This document shows positions 43,721 through 53,266 of a stretch of 64,000 nt of DNA, in pieces. The DNA is from Hippopus hippopus (lineage: Eukaryota; Mollusca; Bivalvia; Cardiida; Cardiidae). The stretch is from positions 52,739,619-52,803,618 of the forward strand of contig OX328102.1 of NCBI GenBank assembly GCA_946811185.2, written 5' to 3'. Positions within the stretch are counted from its first letter, which is position 1, and every line of letters starts with the position of its first letter. Below the pieces are notes generated by a model that was given only the letters and a program-made list of their open reading frames with translations, was not told where the DNA came from and did no database searches. A program made the translations under genes and the position numbers.

Positions 43721-44088
43721 AGAGTTTATTTCATCAGCTTGTGGTTAATATGGGGAAATATTTGCCGAAAAAGGGAAAGGTCTGCGAAAATAACGAGTGC
43801 CGTAAGGCACGAATTATTTTCGCGGACCTTTCCCTTTTGAGGCAAATACTTCCCCATATTAACCACAAGCTGATCAAATAAATTATATATTATATTTCCT
43901 CTGATTATTTTGTCAACGAATGCCACTTTTAAAACTTAAAAACTTAGAAAACTTAAAAAAGTAGTTCCAGATTTTCGGCAGGAGGAAAATATTCACTGTG
44001 ACGGGGAAATAATTCCCTCCAGCTTAGACTACGACATTTCTTTACCCATAACATTTCTAAAGATAGAAACATGAAATATAATATAACA
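43721..44088 (+). repeat. Dispersed repeat R3 with hairpin, copy 1
   Basis: Inverted arms of about 68 bp (43729-43796 against 43810-43877; AAGGGAAAGGTC... with its complement), then about 200 bp including GGCAGGAGGAAAATATTC. Repeated at 49991-50299. Confidence 0.8.
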
Positions 44089-44958
44089 CTTTATTGCGGT
44101 GATACTAAAGAAATATCAATTTTCAATATAGAAGGAAAACTTCCATTCAAACAACATGACAACGACGCAAAAACAGCTGATTTCTATTCAGGTCATGTGA
44201 TCGGTTCTGCTTTGTAAAAGTAGACTTGGTGCGGACTAAAACCCCTAAACAATCCAGTTACATGAGTATCCCTTAGGTGCTTGCTTAACACAAGTTAGAC
44301 TGTTATTTTTCTTTTTGGAGATGGACCAATCGTTCCAAAATGTCTGTCCAGAGGCCTTATGGATTTAAAGTTAAATCCCAAGAATAATTATTGAATAGCC
44401 CAAGAACTTCTTTATTGGCTAATCAGATTGCTTGTCTTGGAATAAAGATTTAGAAGAATATTTAGAGCCGTTGTTATAAACCGCCGCCCCGATAGAGACC
44501 TGTGAAGTTGTGCTGGAATTGGATTATCTGTTCGTCCCTAGCATGCAACATTTTTATCTCGGGTATTTCGAAGAAAACGTCGAGTTATTTTCATAGCTCT
44601 GTTGTGGTCTGTGTTGTCATTGTGTTACAAAAACTTTGCCATGTTATGATATCTCTGTTATTACTGAGGATATTTACTTCAAACAGGGACTACTTTTTAA
44701 CTATAAATAGGGAAACCCATACAACAAGAACATGTAACTATTTTGACAGTTATGTCCCTTCTTCGACTTAGAATTTTAGAAAATCAAGCAACTGTAAGCG
44801 AGCGTTGGTACCCGCATGGGGTACTCTTGTTGTCCTCTCGTACTCTGTATTGGCTGAAATTTTCATAGAATGAAGCCTTCCAAATATAGGAACATATGCA
44901 CCTACAATCTTTCATATGATTGGTCCACTATTACAAGAGTTATGGTCCTTTAAATATG
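44089..44958. other. No gene seen
   Basis: AT-rich sequence with an F6-like remnant at 44370 and no splice-supported exon. Confidence 0.5.
44370..44465. mobile_element. F6-like remnant
   Basis: CCAAGAATAATTATTGAA, TTATTGGCTAATCAGATTG, TTAGAAGAATATTTAG. Confidence 0.4.
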
Positions 44959-45216
44959 GGCCATGCTCTGTGAAAAAAAAAACGGTTTAAAGTGCATCGC
45001 CGTGATGAATTATATACCAAGCAAGTCATAATAATATAATCATGGATCCCTAGAATCAATTTTGTTTAACAACCGACTGAATCATGAGGTAGACTGGTCC
45101 TGTGATATGCAGAAAATTGCTCAGTAGCAAAACGAATCGATTCAGGTCAGCCTGCAAAGGTCGAAACTTTTGGCAGACGCTTAAAAATCCCTTTTTTACA
45201 CAGCACGGTTCATATG
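44959..45216 (-). mobile_element. F2 element, complete ends
   Basis: GGCCATGCTCTGTGAAAA with A-run expansion left; CCTGCAAAGGTCG shows one hairpin arm deleted; ACACAGCACGGTTCATATG right. Confidence 0.75.
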
Positions 45217-45747
45217 GTTTTTTGTCGGCGTAACTGAAAGTGATGGCCTTTGGCCTATTTTTTTGGGTACTGATAAAATATGAATAAACAGATATTTTTG
45301 ATTGGTCAAAATTCTATACATGTTAAGTCTAAGGGACCTTGCCTGTTTCCGGGCAAATTTACGCCGTCTATCATTTTTAAAGATATTTCTTGTTTGTCAT
45401 CCAGTGACACGGTCACAGGTGGGGAATATTCATCGGCGTGCGACAGTTGTGTGTGAATGCAGTGTCTTGTTCATAAAGTCTCAGACGGGAGATAAGTGTA
45501 CTCGTCGCGTAATTAAGATTGATATTCCTGCTCATAATCAGCGAGTGACCTTCAAATTTGACCTTTGCTGTAGATCGTTTTCTTGACCTTTGTGTAGATA
45601 TTAGCAGTCGGATAATGAACATCTCTGATGGATATTTCCGGAAATAAAAAACAGAAAATCACTCTCATTAGTTTGCAACACTGATCACAAGTTGTCTTAG
45701 CTAAACCAATGTATTCTCAGAAAATAATGTGAGTAAAGGAGCTGCCA
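45217..45747. other. No gene seen
   Basis: A 90-codon frame (45302-45586) has no support. The stretch CGGATAATGAACATCTC (45608) resembles CAGATAATGAACGCCTT at 29504, suggesting an unclassified old repeat. Confidence 0.45.
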
Positions 45748-46022
45748 AGTACGGTAGATCAATCACTAACGCACAGGACTTGAATCCAGGGGTGGCTTGT
45801 TCGAATCCTCAGCTAGGCAAATTTCTTTCCGGGGATTGATTTCAAGTCATTTCAATTCAAAATACCTTATTAACCTCGTATCTCTGATGATAGTCATCAC
45901 CACAGAATCCTTTCCTCTCTGACAGTTTATCTTTGTTACGATGATGTTTATGTGGGAAGGCAGTACATGGCTTGGGAAGAATATAAAATGCTAAAAACGA
46001 CGTTAACACTAAACAAACAAAT
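45748..46022 (+). mobile_element. SINE, second type
   Basis: GGTAGATCAATCACTAACGC, GGCTTGTTCGAATCCTC; the body is interrupted by about 45 bp (45842-45887); GAAGGCAGTACATGGC, AACGACGTTAACAC. Confidence 0.65.
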
Positions 46023-46034
46023 GCATAAATGTAA

Positions 46035-46236
46035 TAATTTACCAAACAATTCCGTTTGTTACGACCCTAAAGAAAAAGGCTTTTCAAAACATTGTGGGAA
46101 AGAAGAAGTTGCTTGGTAACCAGTGTTTTATCCTTTACCCACAATGTTTTAAATTCTTTTATTTTATTTTTTTCTATTTTGCTGCGTCTAAATCATTATC
46201 TTTCATAAATTGACGAGTCCAAAGTTTTGTCATCGC
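46035..46236 (-). mobile_element. F1 element
   Basis: TTTACCAAACAATTCCG start, AACATTGTGGGAAAGAAG with TTACCCACAATGTTTT, GACGAGTCCAAAGTTTTG. Confidence 0.75.
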
Positions 46237-46405
46237 GAAGATGATAGATTTTTGTATGAACGAGCTTTCTGATAACGATTTTTTGTCGGGGTATTGTTTT
46301 ATTCTATTACCGACTTCTTCATTTCTTCATATTTTCTAATTCTATGATTTGATTATGTCCCTGTAGACAGCAAGAAATATGATCATAAATACAGTTCATC
46401 ATGTA

Positions 46406-46598
46406 TTAACTCTTTACCAAACGACAAAATCTTGTCCATATTGAAAGGCTTTGCAGACGACTAAGTAAATGTGGCTCAAATTATTTGATTTCTCTTGGAA
46501 AACATTGTGGAAAAAAGAGAAAATGCTGATAACCAGCATTTTCTCCTTTTCCCATCATTGTTTCAAAAGCCTTCTTAGGGTCAGGGACTGAGGCAAAG
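46406..46598 (+). mobile_element. F1 element
   Basis: CTCTTTACCAAACGACAAAA start, AACATTGTGGAAAAAAGAG, tip GCTGATAACCAGC; right end lost. Confidence 0.75.
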
Positions 46599-46625
46599 AT
46601 TATTATCGTATAGAGCCAGGCTATA

Positions 46626-46768
46626 CGTTAGAGAAATTGTCTCTGAAATGGCAGAGAACATTGTGGGAAAGGAAGAAAGTACCAACATTTCTCCTCCTCT
46701 CACACCGTTTTCAAAAGCCTTCTTGGTTAGGGTCGTTAAAAGTCGGGACTGTGTGGTACAGGATTAAG
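46626..46768 (+). mobile_element. F1 element, left end missing
   Basis: AACATTGTGGGAAAGGAAG with diverged second arm; GTCGTTAAAAGTCGGGAC, TGGTACAGGATTAA end. Directly follows another F1 in the same orientation. Confidence 0.7.
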
Positions 46769-46887
46769 CTACATGTAGCACCAGATGGACAGTCATACTG
46801 TGCTTGCTTTAGGCAGGTGCTCGCTTATAGAAATGGCCATTAAGACAATTTTTACGGTATTTTTAAATTCTGAAATGTGACACTCAC

Positions 46888-46952
46888 CTCTCTGGCTCTG
46901 TCTCTGGCTCTGTCTCTCTCATTTAGTCTGTCTGTCTGTCTGTCTGTCTGTC

Positions 46953-47018
<66 letters not shown>
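46888..47018 (+). repeat. Compound microsatellite CTGT to CT
   Basis: CTCTGGCTCTGTCTCT units, then (TGTC)n, then (TC) about 28 times. Confidence 0.95.
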
Positions 47019-47020
<2 letters not shown>

Positions 47021-47217
47021 GCACTCAGCAGATAACTTTAATTGTTGCATGTTTGTTTAACTATACCAGTCGCCCACCGAGAAATGCTGTCGGATGCCTC
47101 AGGCAAATATTGATGCATCTTTTTCATTCCGTTTGCACCATTAAACCATCAATTATGCAACAGTTTGATTTCCTGCGCCTTGTTGCCACAAGAGAACAGT
47201 TAAAACAAATAAATATG

Positions 47218-47485
47218 GGTAGTGCTCTGTAAATATGGGATTTAATGCATCTAAACAAAAAAAAAGTCTCAAGTCAGGTCAGCCTGCGAATCCCGCGCAG
47301 GCTGACCTGAGTCGAAACCTTGTGCTATTGGTCAAATTTCTGCAAGTACAAGGACCAATCTACGTCACGATTCAATCGTTTGCTAGACCAAATGAATTTT
47401 ATAGATCCATAATTATGTGATGAATTGCTTAGTACGATGCATCACGGAGAGGCATTACACCCCCTTTTCCCCGAGCATGACTCCG
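47218..47485 (+). mobile_element. F2 element, complete
   Basis: GTGCTCTGTAAATATGGG left; hairpin AGGTCAGCCTGCGAATCC / GCGCAGGCTGACCTGAG; CCCTTTTCCCCGAGCATGAC right. Confidence 0.8.
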
Positions 47486-47554
47486 TTGTTTATTGTTAAT
47501 TCTTCGTTTCCAAGGTCCGTATTTAACAACCATTCTTGAGAACATTCGTGGTCT

Positions 47555-47640
47555 TATTCTGAAGAATTTTCTAAATTTTAAAGTAACACAACTTCTGATT
47601 GGCTAAACCAAATGGATTTTGATAGGTTATTCTTTCAAAT
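47555..47640. mobile_element. F6 left arm
   Basis: CTGAAGAATTTTCTAAATT, AAAGTAACACAACTTCTG, ATTGGCTAAACCAAATGG. It ends where the mariner remnant region begins. Confidence 0.6.
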
Positions 47641-47727
47641 AGTATTGAAAGTTAAAGTAGGTGCAGTCAGTCACATACACTGGCTATATTACTGAATGTA
47701 AAATGAACCCAAAGGCAAAGCTTGAAC

Positions 47728-48356
47728 TATATTGAAAGTTGCGTTAGTCCAATTATTTTAGCTTCACAAATATTTAGTGAATTATGTCAGATACATGGGG
47801 CTTCTGCGGTATCGAAACGGTCGGTTTTCAGATGGTATAAGAAATTTAAAGATGGTAGAAGTTACTTAAAAAATGCCCCAGTCCTGGTCAACCCAAAACT
47901 GCATCTTTCAAAGAAAATGTTGTTGCTGTGGCAGATTCAATTAAGCAGGGTGCCAGGCTTACAGCTTAGAGAGTTGGCATATCATCGGGGTCATTTCATA
48001 AGATTTTGACCAAGGAGTTAAAACTTCGTAAGATTTGCGCTCGATGGGTCCCCGAGCTCTTGACAAAGCTACTAGTGTAAAAATGGCTAAAATTCTTCTT
48101 AAAAAGTACAAAAAGTGCCAAACGCAGAATATCAGAACTGTTCACAGGTGATGAAACCTTGATTTATTATTTTGAGCCCCAGAGACGCGTCAATAATAAA
48201 CTGTCTGCGCCGATCAAAGCAAAAAGAATAAAAAGCGCGGGAAAAGTTTTATAAGCCATATTTTTTAATTCAGAAGATCCAATTGCTCAAATTCCTGTAC
48301 CGAACGGCCGAACGGTTATAGGCAAGTTTTACAAGAACAATGTTCGACCAATGAAC
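47728..48356 (+). pseudogene. Decayed mariner transposase
   Basis: Fragments in different frames follow mariner transposase order. The HTH-like ASQIFSELCQIHGASAVSKR...VFRWYKKFKDGR is at 47760-47860. SFHKILTKELKLRKICARWV then PELLTK is at 47988-48062. The first catalytic region LFTGDETLIYYFEPQ is at 48137-48181, and VPNGRTVIGKFYKN near 48300-48345. At least three frameshifts or stops separate them. The second and third catalytic Asp and both TIRs are not seen. It is an old, truncated copy just upstream of exon B. Confidence 0.82.
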
Positions 48357-48439
48357 GACCCTCGTACCTGCGCAGTCCGCAATGTTTAAAAAAGCCTTTT
48401 TTCCCCTAAAGGTTGTGTAAAGCGCGAACAGTTGCACTG

Positions 48440-48505
48440 ATCGCCGCGATCTGACTACATTTATGTTGAAAACAGCATAAACACCATCGAAACAAACAAA
48501 TCAAT
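48440..48505 (+). mobile_element. SINE tail remnant
   Basis: CACTGATCGCCGCGATC, TTGAAAACAGCATAAACACC, just before exon B. Confidence 0.5.
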
Positions 48506-48549
48506 AAAAGAAAAAAAGCTATATAAATTTATCATTTCTCTTTTCATAG

Positions 48550-48629
48550 AATTGCGGTGACGTTTCGCCCACCACTCTGTCACCTGAAGCGTCGCCTAGC
48601 AACTCGAGTGATGAAGGCGAAAACGCAAG
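48550..48629 (+). CDS. RhoGEF gene, coding exon B (acidic/Ser-Pro region)
   Basis: 80 bp, entering in phase 0 and leaving after two bases of a codon (AG), which the first base of the exon at 51479 completes to Ser. Acceptor TCTCTTTTCATAG; donor AAG|GTAAGT, a near-perfect consensus. Peptide NCGDVSPTTLSPEASPSNSS followed by DEGENA: Ser-Pro pairs and acidic residues, typical of a disordered, kinase-targeted linker. A decayed mariner copy and an F1-type hairpin lie within 200 bp on either side, yet the exon itself is undamaged. Confidence 0.8.
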
Positions 48630-48732
48630 GTAAGTTTTCTCTTCAGAAATAGATCTGCATCAGACGACTTTTAAAACATCCATGTAAAATAGGTGTAATC
48701 TAGCCGAATGAATTTAAGGTTAAGCTTTACAG

Positions 48733-48815
48733 TACAACGTAAAACATTGTGGCAGAAGGAGAAATTGCTCTTCACGAGCAATTTATCCTTTTACCTCAAA
48801 GTTTTCAAATGTTGT
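48733..48815. mobile_element. F1b variant hairpin near exon B
   Basis: AAAACATTGTGGCAGAAGG ... TTGCTCTTCACGAGCAATTT ... CTCAAAGTTTTC, about 100 bp after the exon. Confidence 0.62.
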
Positions 48816-48870
48816 CTGCCATGTCATAAAACATTCTTAAAGACGAAAAAGTCGTCTGCAATGAGTCAAC

Positions 48871-49072
48871 CACTACCAAACAATCCTGTGAAGAAGGCTT
48901 TTGAAGGCATGGGGGGGGGGGAATGCTGATAAGTAAGTTTTTCATTTCTACACAATGTTTTCAACCATTTCACAGACAGCTCCCCTCGTATAAGGCACAT
49001 CTAAATTTTCGTCTGCTAACGCTGTCATTTTCTGAGAAATGTCTAAAATTTTATCGTCTGATAAACAGATAA
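48871..49072 (-). mobile_element. F1 element with poly-G first arm
   Basis: CACTACCAAACAATCCTG start. The first arm TGTGGGAAAAGGAG is replaced by about 11 G (48909-48920); the second arm TTCTACACAATGTTTTC remains. Confidence 0.72.
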
Positions 49073-49147
49073 TTTGATTTATAAGTCGACCCGATGGAAT
49101 ACATATATTCACTTTCTTTATTTTATATGACGTACAAACAGTTTTAA

Positions 49148-49223
49148 ATCTAAGACTGAAAACAACGCCCACAAGCATTACACATGTATAATGCGTATGG
49201 GCGTTGTTTTTAGTCTTAGATAT
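49148..49223. repeat. Imperfect inverted repeat
   Basis: AATCTAAGACTGAAAACAAC and GTTGTTTTTAGTCTTAGAT pair around ACATGTATAATG. About 34 bp arms with few mismatches. Confidence 0.75.
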
Positions 49224-49237
49224 TTGCGTCTCTCTTG

Positions 49238-49463
49238 CAAATTGGGGTTCAATGCATTTTCGTGCTGCATTGTACCAAAAAAGTCATCATCTAATTATGG
49301 ATCCATTAAAGTCCATATTATCTAACAATAGGCTGCATCATGAAGTAGACCGGTCCTTTGACATGGAGAAAATTGACCAACAGCAAAACATTTTCACCCA
49401 GGCTTACATTGGATGCTTTTATCAGATACATTAGATCCCCTTTTCACAGCGCATGACTTATAT
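49238..49463 (-). mobile_element. F2 element, hairpin degraded
   Basis: GGGGTTCAATGCATTTTCG left, CACCCAGGCTTACATTGG in place of the hairpin, CCTTTTCACAGCGCATGAC right. Confidence 0.7.
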
Positions 49464-49990
49464 GATGAAGTCACATTTAGAACTTCCCTGTCTTATATAT
49501 CAAAGCGAATTATATTTAAATTTTAACAATTCGAAGAAAAAAAAAACTTTTTCTTCACGCATACTTTACAAAATTAGGTAAGATATTTTACAGATTAGTG
49601 TTATAAAAGCGAACGTTCGAATCCTAATGGGCGGTGAAAAATGTCATTTAGGCTACCATGGAAAAAATGCCGACACTGGAGCTTGAACCCACGTTCATGA
49701 AATAACGAGTGGGTGCCTGATTTTAGGGAATTAGCGTTTAATGTGACTATTGTGTGGTAATAAATGATAGTTTTCAAGTATTAAATTTTGTAGATTCTTT
49801 TCGAGCCCGAACGATGAGCTAGACATAGCCGTCACAATTTCAGTTTTGGTGTATGCGCGTTTAGCTAAGCGTGCCCATGCTTTAGCTTGTTCTTGCGCCC
49901 GTCCGTCAGGATTTGCTCGGAGTACCTCGACATTTATCGGTGGATTCTAAAATGACTTGGCACAACTGGATGATCGGACGTGTAATATAT

Positions 49991-50299
49991 AGAGTTTATT
50001 TCATCAGCTTGTAGTTAATATGGGGACTCGTTATTTTCGCATACCTTTCCCTTTTTCGGCAAATATTTCCCCATATTAACCACAAGCTGATGAAATAAAA
50101 TATATATTATATTTCGTCTGATTCTTTTGTCAACGAATGCCACTTTTAAAACTTAAAAACTCAAAAAACTTAAAAAAGTAGTTCCAGATATTCGGCAGGA
50201 GGAAAATATTCACTGTGACGGGGAAATAATTCCCCCCAGCTTACGACATTTCTTTACCCATAACATTTCTAAAAATAGACACATGAAATATAATATAAA
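49991..50299 (+). repeat. Dispersed repeat R3, copy with collapsed hairpin
   Basis: Same start (AGAGTTTATTTCATCAGC) and same 3' flank as 43721-44088, but most of the left arm and the loop are deleted, leaving the right arm. Confidence 0.8.
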
Positions 50300-50602
50300 A
50301 CATTCGCTTACATATGTTCCAGGTCAAGCTCACACTTGAAGGTCAAATGATACAGATAGTCTAAAATCTAGCTTTTCAGAGCCATTATTACATCTATATT
50401 ATTTGTTCATGGATTTCAACATGATTTTTTACACGTACATATTTTCACTAACTATTAATCGTAAACTCACCCTTATAATGTATTTTTAAATGAAGTTATC
50501 ATGTGCAAATAGACGATGTTTATCGTTGGGTTATGTATTTGTCTCAGACGTAGGTATAATTTACCAGCGATATTGTGTCACCAGGCAAGGTTTAACCTGG
50601 TT

Positions 50603-50725
50603 TAACCCTTTCACCGCCATAGGCGAAAACAAAGGCTCTCGTAGACTACAAAGGTCCCGAATTAGACGACACAGAATGTGCACTCCGACCTTGGGTCTAA
50701 ACCCTCCGCTTGCATGGTCCAGCCC
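50603..50725 (+). mobile_element. F4 element, diverged
   Basis: TTAACCCTTTCACCGCCATA left end and a weak hairpin around CACAGAATGTGCA. It touches an F1 half-copy on its right. Confidence 0.55.
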
Positions 50726-50732
50726 AAAATAG

Positions 50733-50876
50733 TGACCAACATTTTCCCTTTTTTCCAAAATGTTTTGTAATCGTTTAAACACAAATCATATCACGCGAAC
50801 GACTTTAAAGTTGTCGTCTGCATCTGGTTTGAATTTGGACAAATCTATTTTTTTTTTTTGTCTGGTAAGGATTTAA
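50733..50876 (-). mobile_element. F1 right half
   Basis: Begins in the hairpin (GTGACCAACATTTTCCC), then GTTGTCGTCTGCATC, TTGGACAAATC, GTCTGGTAAGGATTTAAA. Confidence 0.68.
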
Positions 50877-50961
50877 ACAGTTTGACTTAGATCAAGAAAT
50901 GAAACTGCTAGTAAATAAACCGTATAAAACATGTTGTGCATTCCAAAATATTTATTTGAAT

Positions 50962-51201
50962 TATACCGTGTAAAAATGGGGTTTCATGTATCTGCAAACA
51001 GTATCGCAATCTGTGCAGGCTAACATTAGTCGACACTTTTTGTTACTTATAAATTTTCTGCATGTCCAAGGACCATTCTACCTCATGATTCAGTTGGTTG
51101 TTAGATAAAATTGATTTTATAGATCCATAATTGTGTGACGACTTACTTGGGATAATGCATTATGGAGATGTATTAAAACTCCTTTTTTCCTAGAGCGCCG
51201 C
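50962..51201 (+). mobile_element. F2 element
   Basis: TGTAAAAATGGGGTTTCATG left; only one hairpin arm (ATCTGTGCAGGCTAAC); CATTATGGAGATGTATTAA near the right end. Confidence 0.72.
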
Positions 51202-51285
51202 TATAGTACGATTTTCCGAATCCTGTAAGTCACAGTCGTACTTTTTTATTGGTTGACTTGCTGAATGTTTTTTACGGCGCTTTAA

Positions 51286-51446
51286 CCCTTTAGCTGCTAA
51301 GCGAGACTCACTGACCTTTATGCGGCGGTGTAGATCAAGATCAGACTACACAGGACTTTTCTCACCCCAAAAATAAATTTAAACAAAATTATTCGGGTTT
51401 TTACTTGGGCTAGAAGTTCCATCACATTTCTTCAGCTGGATAAAGG
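51286..51446 (+). mobile_element. F4 element just upstream of exon C
   Basis: TTAA at 51282-51285 and 51447-51450; CCCTTTAGCTGCTAAG left end. The second arm of the hairpin is lost. The right TTAA is 28 bp before the exon, close to where a branch point would lie. Confidence 0.75.
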
Positions 51447-51478
51447 TTAATATTACTTCTCATACTTTGTTCTTGCAG

Positions 51479-51639
51479 TGGTCGTTCAGGACGTCGGCGT
51501 AGCTCTGTGAACAATCTGGCCCTTAACGTCTATCCAGGTGACTTGTTAGTGCAAGAACATCATAAGAAGCTGATCAAACGAAACACGATAGCCGACTTTT
51601 ACTCCGGAAGAAATGGGTCTACACAAAATCTCACGGACG
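51479..51639 (+). CDS. RhoGEF gene, coding exon C
   Basis: 161 bp. The first base completes a Ser codon from the previous exon and the last G starts the next codon. Acceptor TTTGTTCTTGCAG; donor GACG|GTAAGT. The peptide begins GRSGRRRSSVNNLALNVYPG, continues DLLVQEHHKKLIKRNTIADF, and ends GRNGSTQNLTD. The basic RRRSS and KRNTIADF stretches resemble short conserved motifs upstream of the DH domain in PLEKHG-type exchange factors as I remember them. This cannot be checked here. An F4 hairpin element ends only 32 bp before the exon. Confidence 0.85.
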
Positions 51640-51695
51640 GTAAGTTTACTACCAGTTTGCTTGGACTTGTTCTGTCTATCAAAAGTGTCGTGACT

Positions 51696-51815
51696 TAAAC
51701 GGTTAAGTGTGACTCCATACATTTTTGCGGATAGCGTAGATCAAAATCAGACTGCACTTTGAAATCACTTTTCATTTTTATTCACTATATTACTTATATT
51801 TATTAGCAGTTTAAT
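51696..51815 (+). mobile_element. F4 fragment after exon C
   Basis: TTAAGTGTGACTCC, GCGGATAGCGTAGATC, AAATCAGACTGCAC, then ATTAGCAGTTTAATG. The second hairpin arm is absent, as in the copy before the exon. Confidence 0.55.
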
Positions 51816-52403
51816 GACTAACTCATTACCAGGTACAGACGTGTTTTCTGTTGTCTTGTAGCAGACCATTGTTAATTGTAATTACGCTTAATTGTAGCCT
51901 TATGTTGCAATGTTATCTTCAGACACAATATTTTCAAAAGTTGTAACTTAGAGAAACACAAATGTGGTTTTGAAGCCCTAATTGTCACAGTGTTTTCAAA
52001 TACGTTTGTATGTGGTGGCATGAAAAGTAGTAATGCCCAGCAGTGGGTTAAGAAATAGATATTATTTTAATAATGTTTACATGGTAATCTTAGATTGAGT
52101 CTTTTCATATATCACAATGTTTTCAACACTGATACGGTACTGGTCTTAGAAATAAACTCATTCAGATGTTATGATTTCTTTGCAAACCACCTTGATGTAA
52201 CGCCACTGTCTGCTACATAAGTTTTAAATCAAAGGAGCATGCAGTAAATGCATTATTCTCGCGCTCATGAGTTCATGAACAAATATTATTGATAGTAATA
52301 TTTCTATATTATGCTTTGGACGAGATGGTTTTCTTCTCTTTTTTTCTTTTCCTCTGATCAAAAGCATTAGATGTTATATGTCTACCTTAACCTCGATTGC
52401 GAT

Positions 52404-52508
52404 TTTTCATGGAGTAAAATTCTCATTGACGGTTTGAACAGACCTAGATAGGACTGCATATCCGTGTGTTTTGGTCTAGATCTGTTCCAACCGTCAGTCA
52501 TGTTAAAA
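52404..52508. repeat. Small palindromic repeat
   Basis: CTCATTGACGGTTTGAACAG near the left and CTGTTCCAACCGTCAGTC near the right; the interior is unpaired. Confidence 0.55.
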
Positions 52509-52560
52509 TTATGCTACAAACGCCTACTCAAACACACAATGGACGATAAGCAAAAAAAAA

Positions 52561-52697
52561 AGTAAACTAAACTTTAATTTCATTTATTATAAATATGTCA
52601 CTCATTGTACAAAAATTGTATATTTTGTAAGTGTATATGGGCCAGAGGCCTAAATACTTGAATAAAGATATTGAAATTGAAATTGAAATTGAATTTT
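52561..52697 (+). mobile_element. LINE 3' end with GAAATT tail
   Basis: GGGCCAGAGGCCTAAATAC, TTGAATAAAGATATTGAAAT repeating ATTGAA, then A-run. This looks like the 3' terminus of a non-LTR element of a different family from that at 11354. No coding part. Confidence 0.45.
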
Positions 52698-52706
52698 TAA
52701 AAAAAA

Positions 52707-52770
52707 AAAAAAGTCTTTGCTGCAGAAGGAGATGTCTGCTAACCAGCAATTTCCTCATAAGCCACAATGT
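52707..52770. mobile_element. F1-like hairpin fragment
   Basis: GCAGAAGGAGATGTCTGC, AACCAGCAATTTCC, CCACAATGTTTAT. Confidence 0.5.
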
Positions 52771-52819
52771 TTATAACACTTATTCATGTATTGATAAAAC
52801 CTTGTTTACCCTTTACTGC

Positions 52820-53032
52820 ACAGTATCGAATTTAAACGACTCTGAGAATGAAGGTTTTTGAAAACATTGTGGTAAAAGGAGAAAATGCTGGTAGCCAGCA
52901 TTTTCTCCTTTTTTCGACAATGTTTTCTGTAAATTCAAGGACAAGTACTCTCATTCGAAAAACCTTTGAACTGTACGCTGTAAATTCCTTCAAAGTGGTA
53001 GAGTCTAAAATATTGCCGTGTTGCTAAGGTTT
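52820..53032 (-). mobile_element. F1 element
   Basis: GAAAACATTGTGGTAAAAGG, tip GCTGGTAGCCAGC, CTTTTTTCGACAATGTTTTC; the distal part is diverged. Confidence 0.75.
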
Positions 53033-53115
53033 AACATGACTTGTTTTCGAAGTCATTTGCTGCAAGTTTGTTTCTTGATGTGACGAGAAAAAACAACAAC
53101 ATATTGATTTGAACA

Positions 53116-53220
53116 TTACCCTTACACTGATAAGCACGACCCTTTTGCTGGCAGTGTAGATCAAGATCAGACTGCACAAAAAGTGTAGTCTGATCTTGGA
53201 TCTACACAGTCCCATTCAGA
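53116..53220 (+). mobile_element. F4 element, left part
   Basis: CCCTTACACTGATAAGCACG, then hairpin GATCAAGATCAGACTGCAC / GTGTAGTCTGATCTTGGATC. Module M5 begins about 45 bp further on, perhaps inside the decayed right part of this copy. Confidence 0.7.
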
Positions 53221-53266
53221 GAGATTTCCCCCACGAAAGGGATTTCAGTGTTGGTATATTGGGGTT

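Noticed and set aside
45302..45586. 94-codon ORF
   Set aside because: No splice signals, no known motif, average composition; expected by chance in 64 kb.
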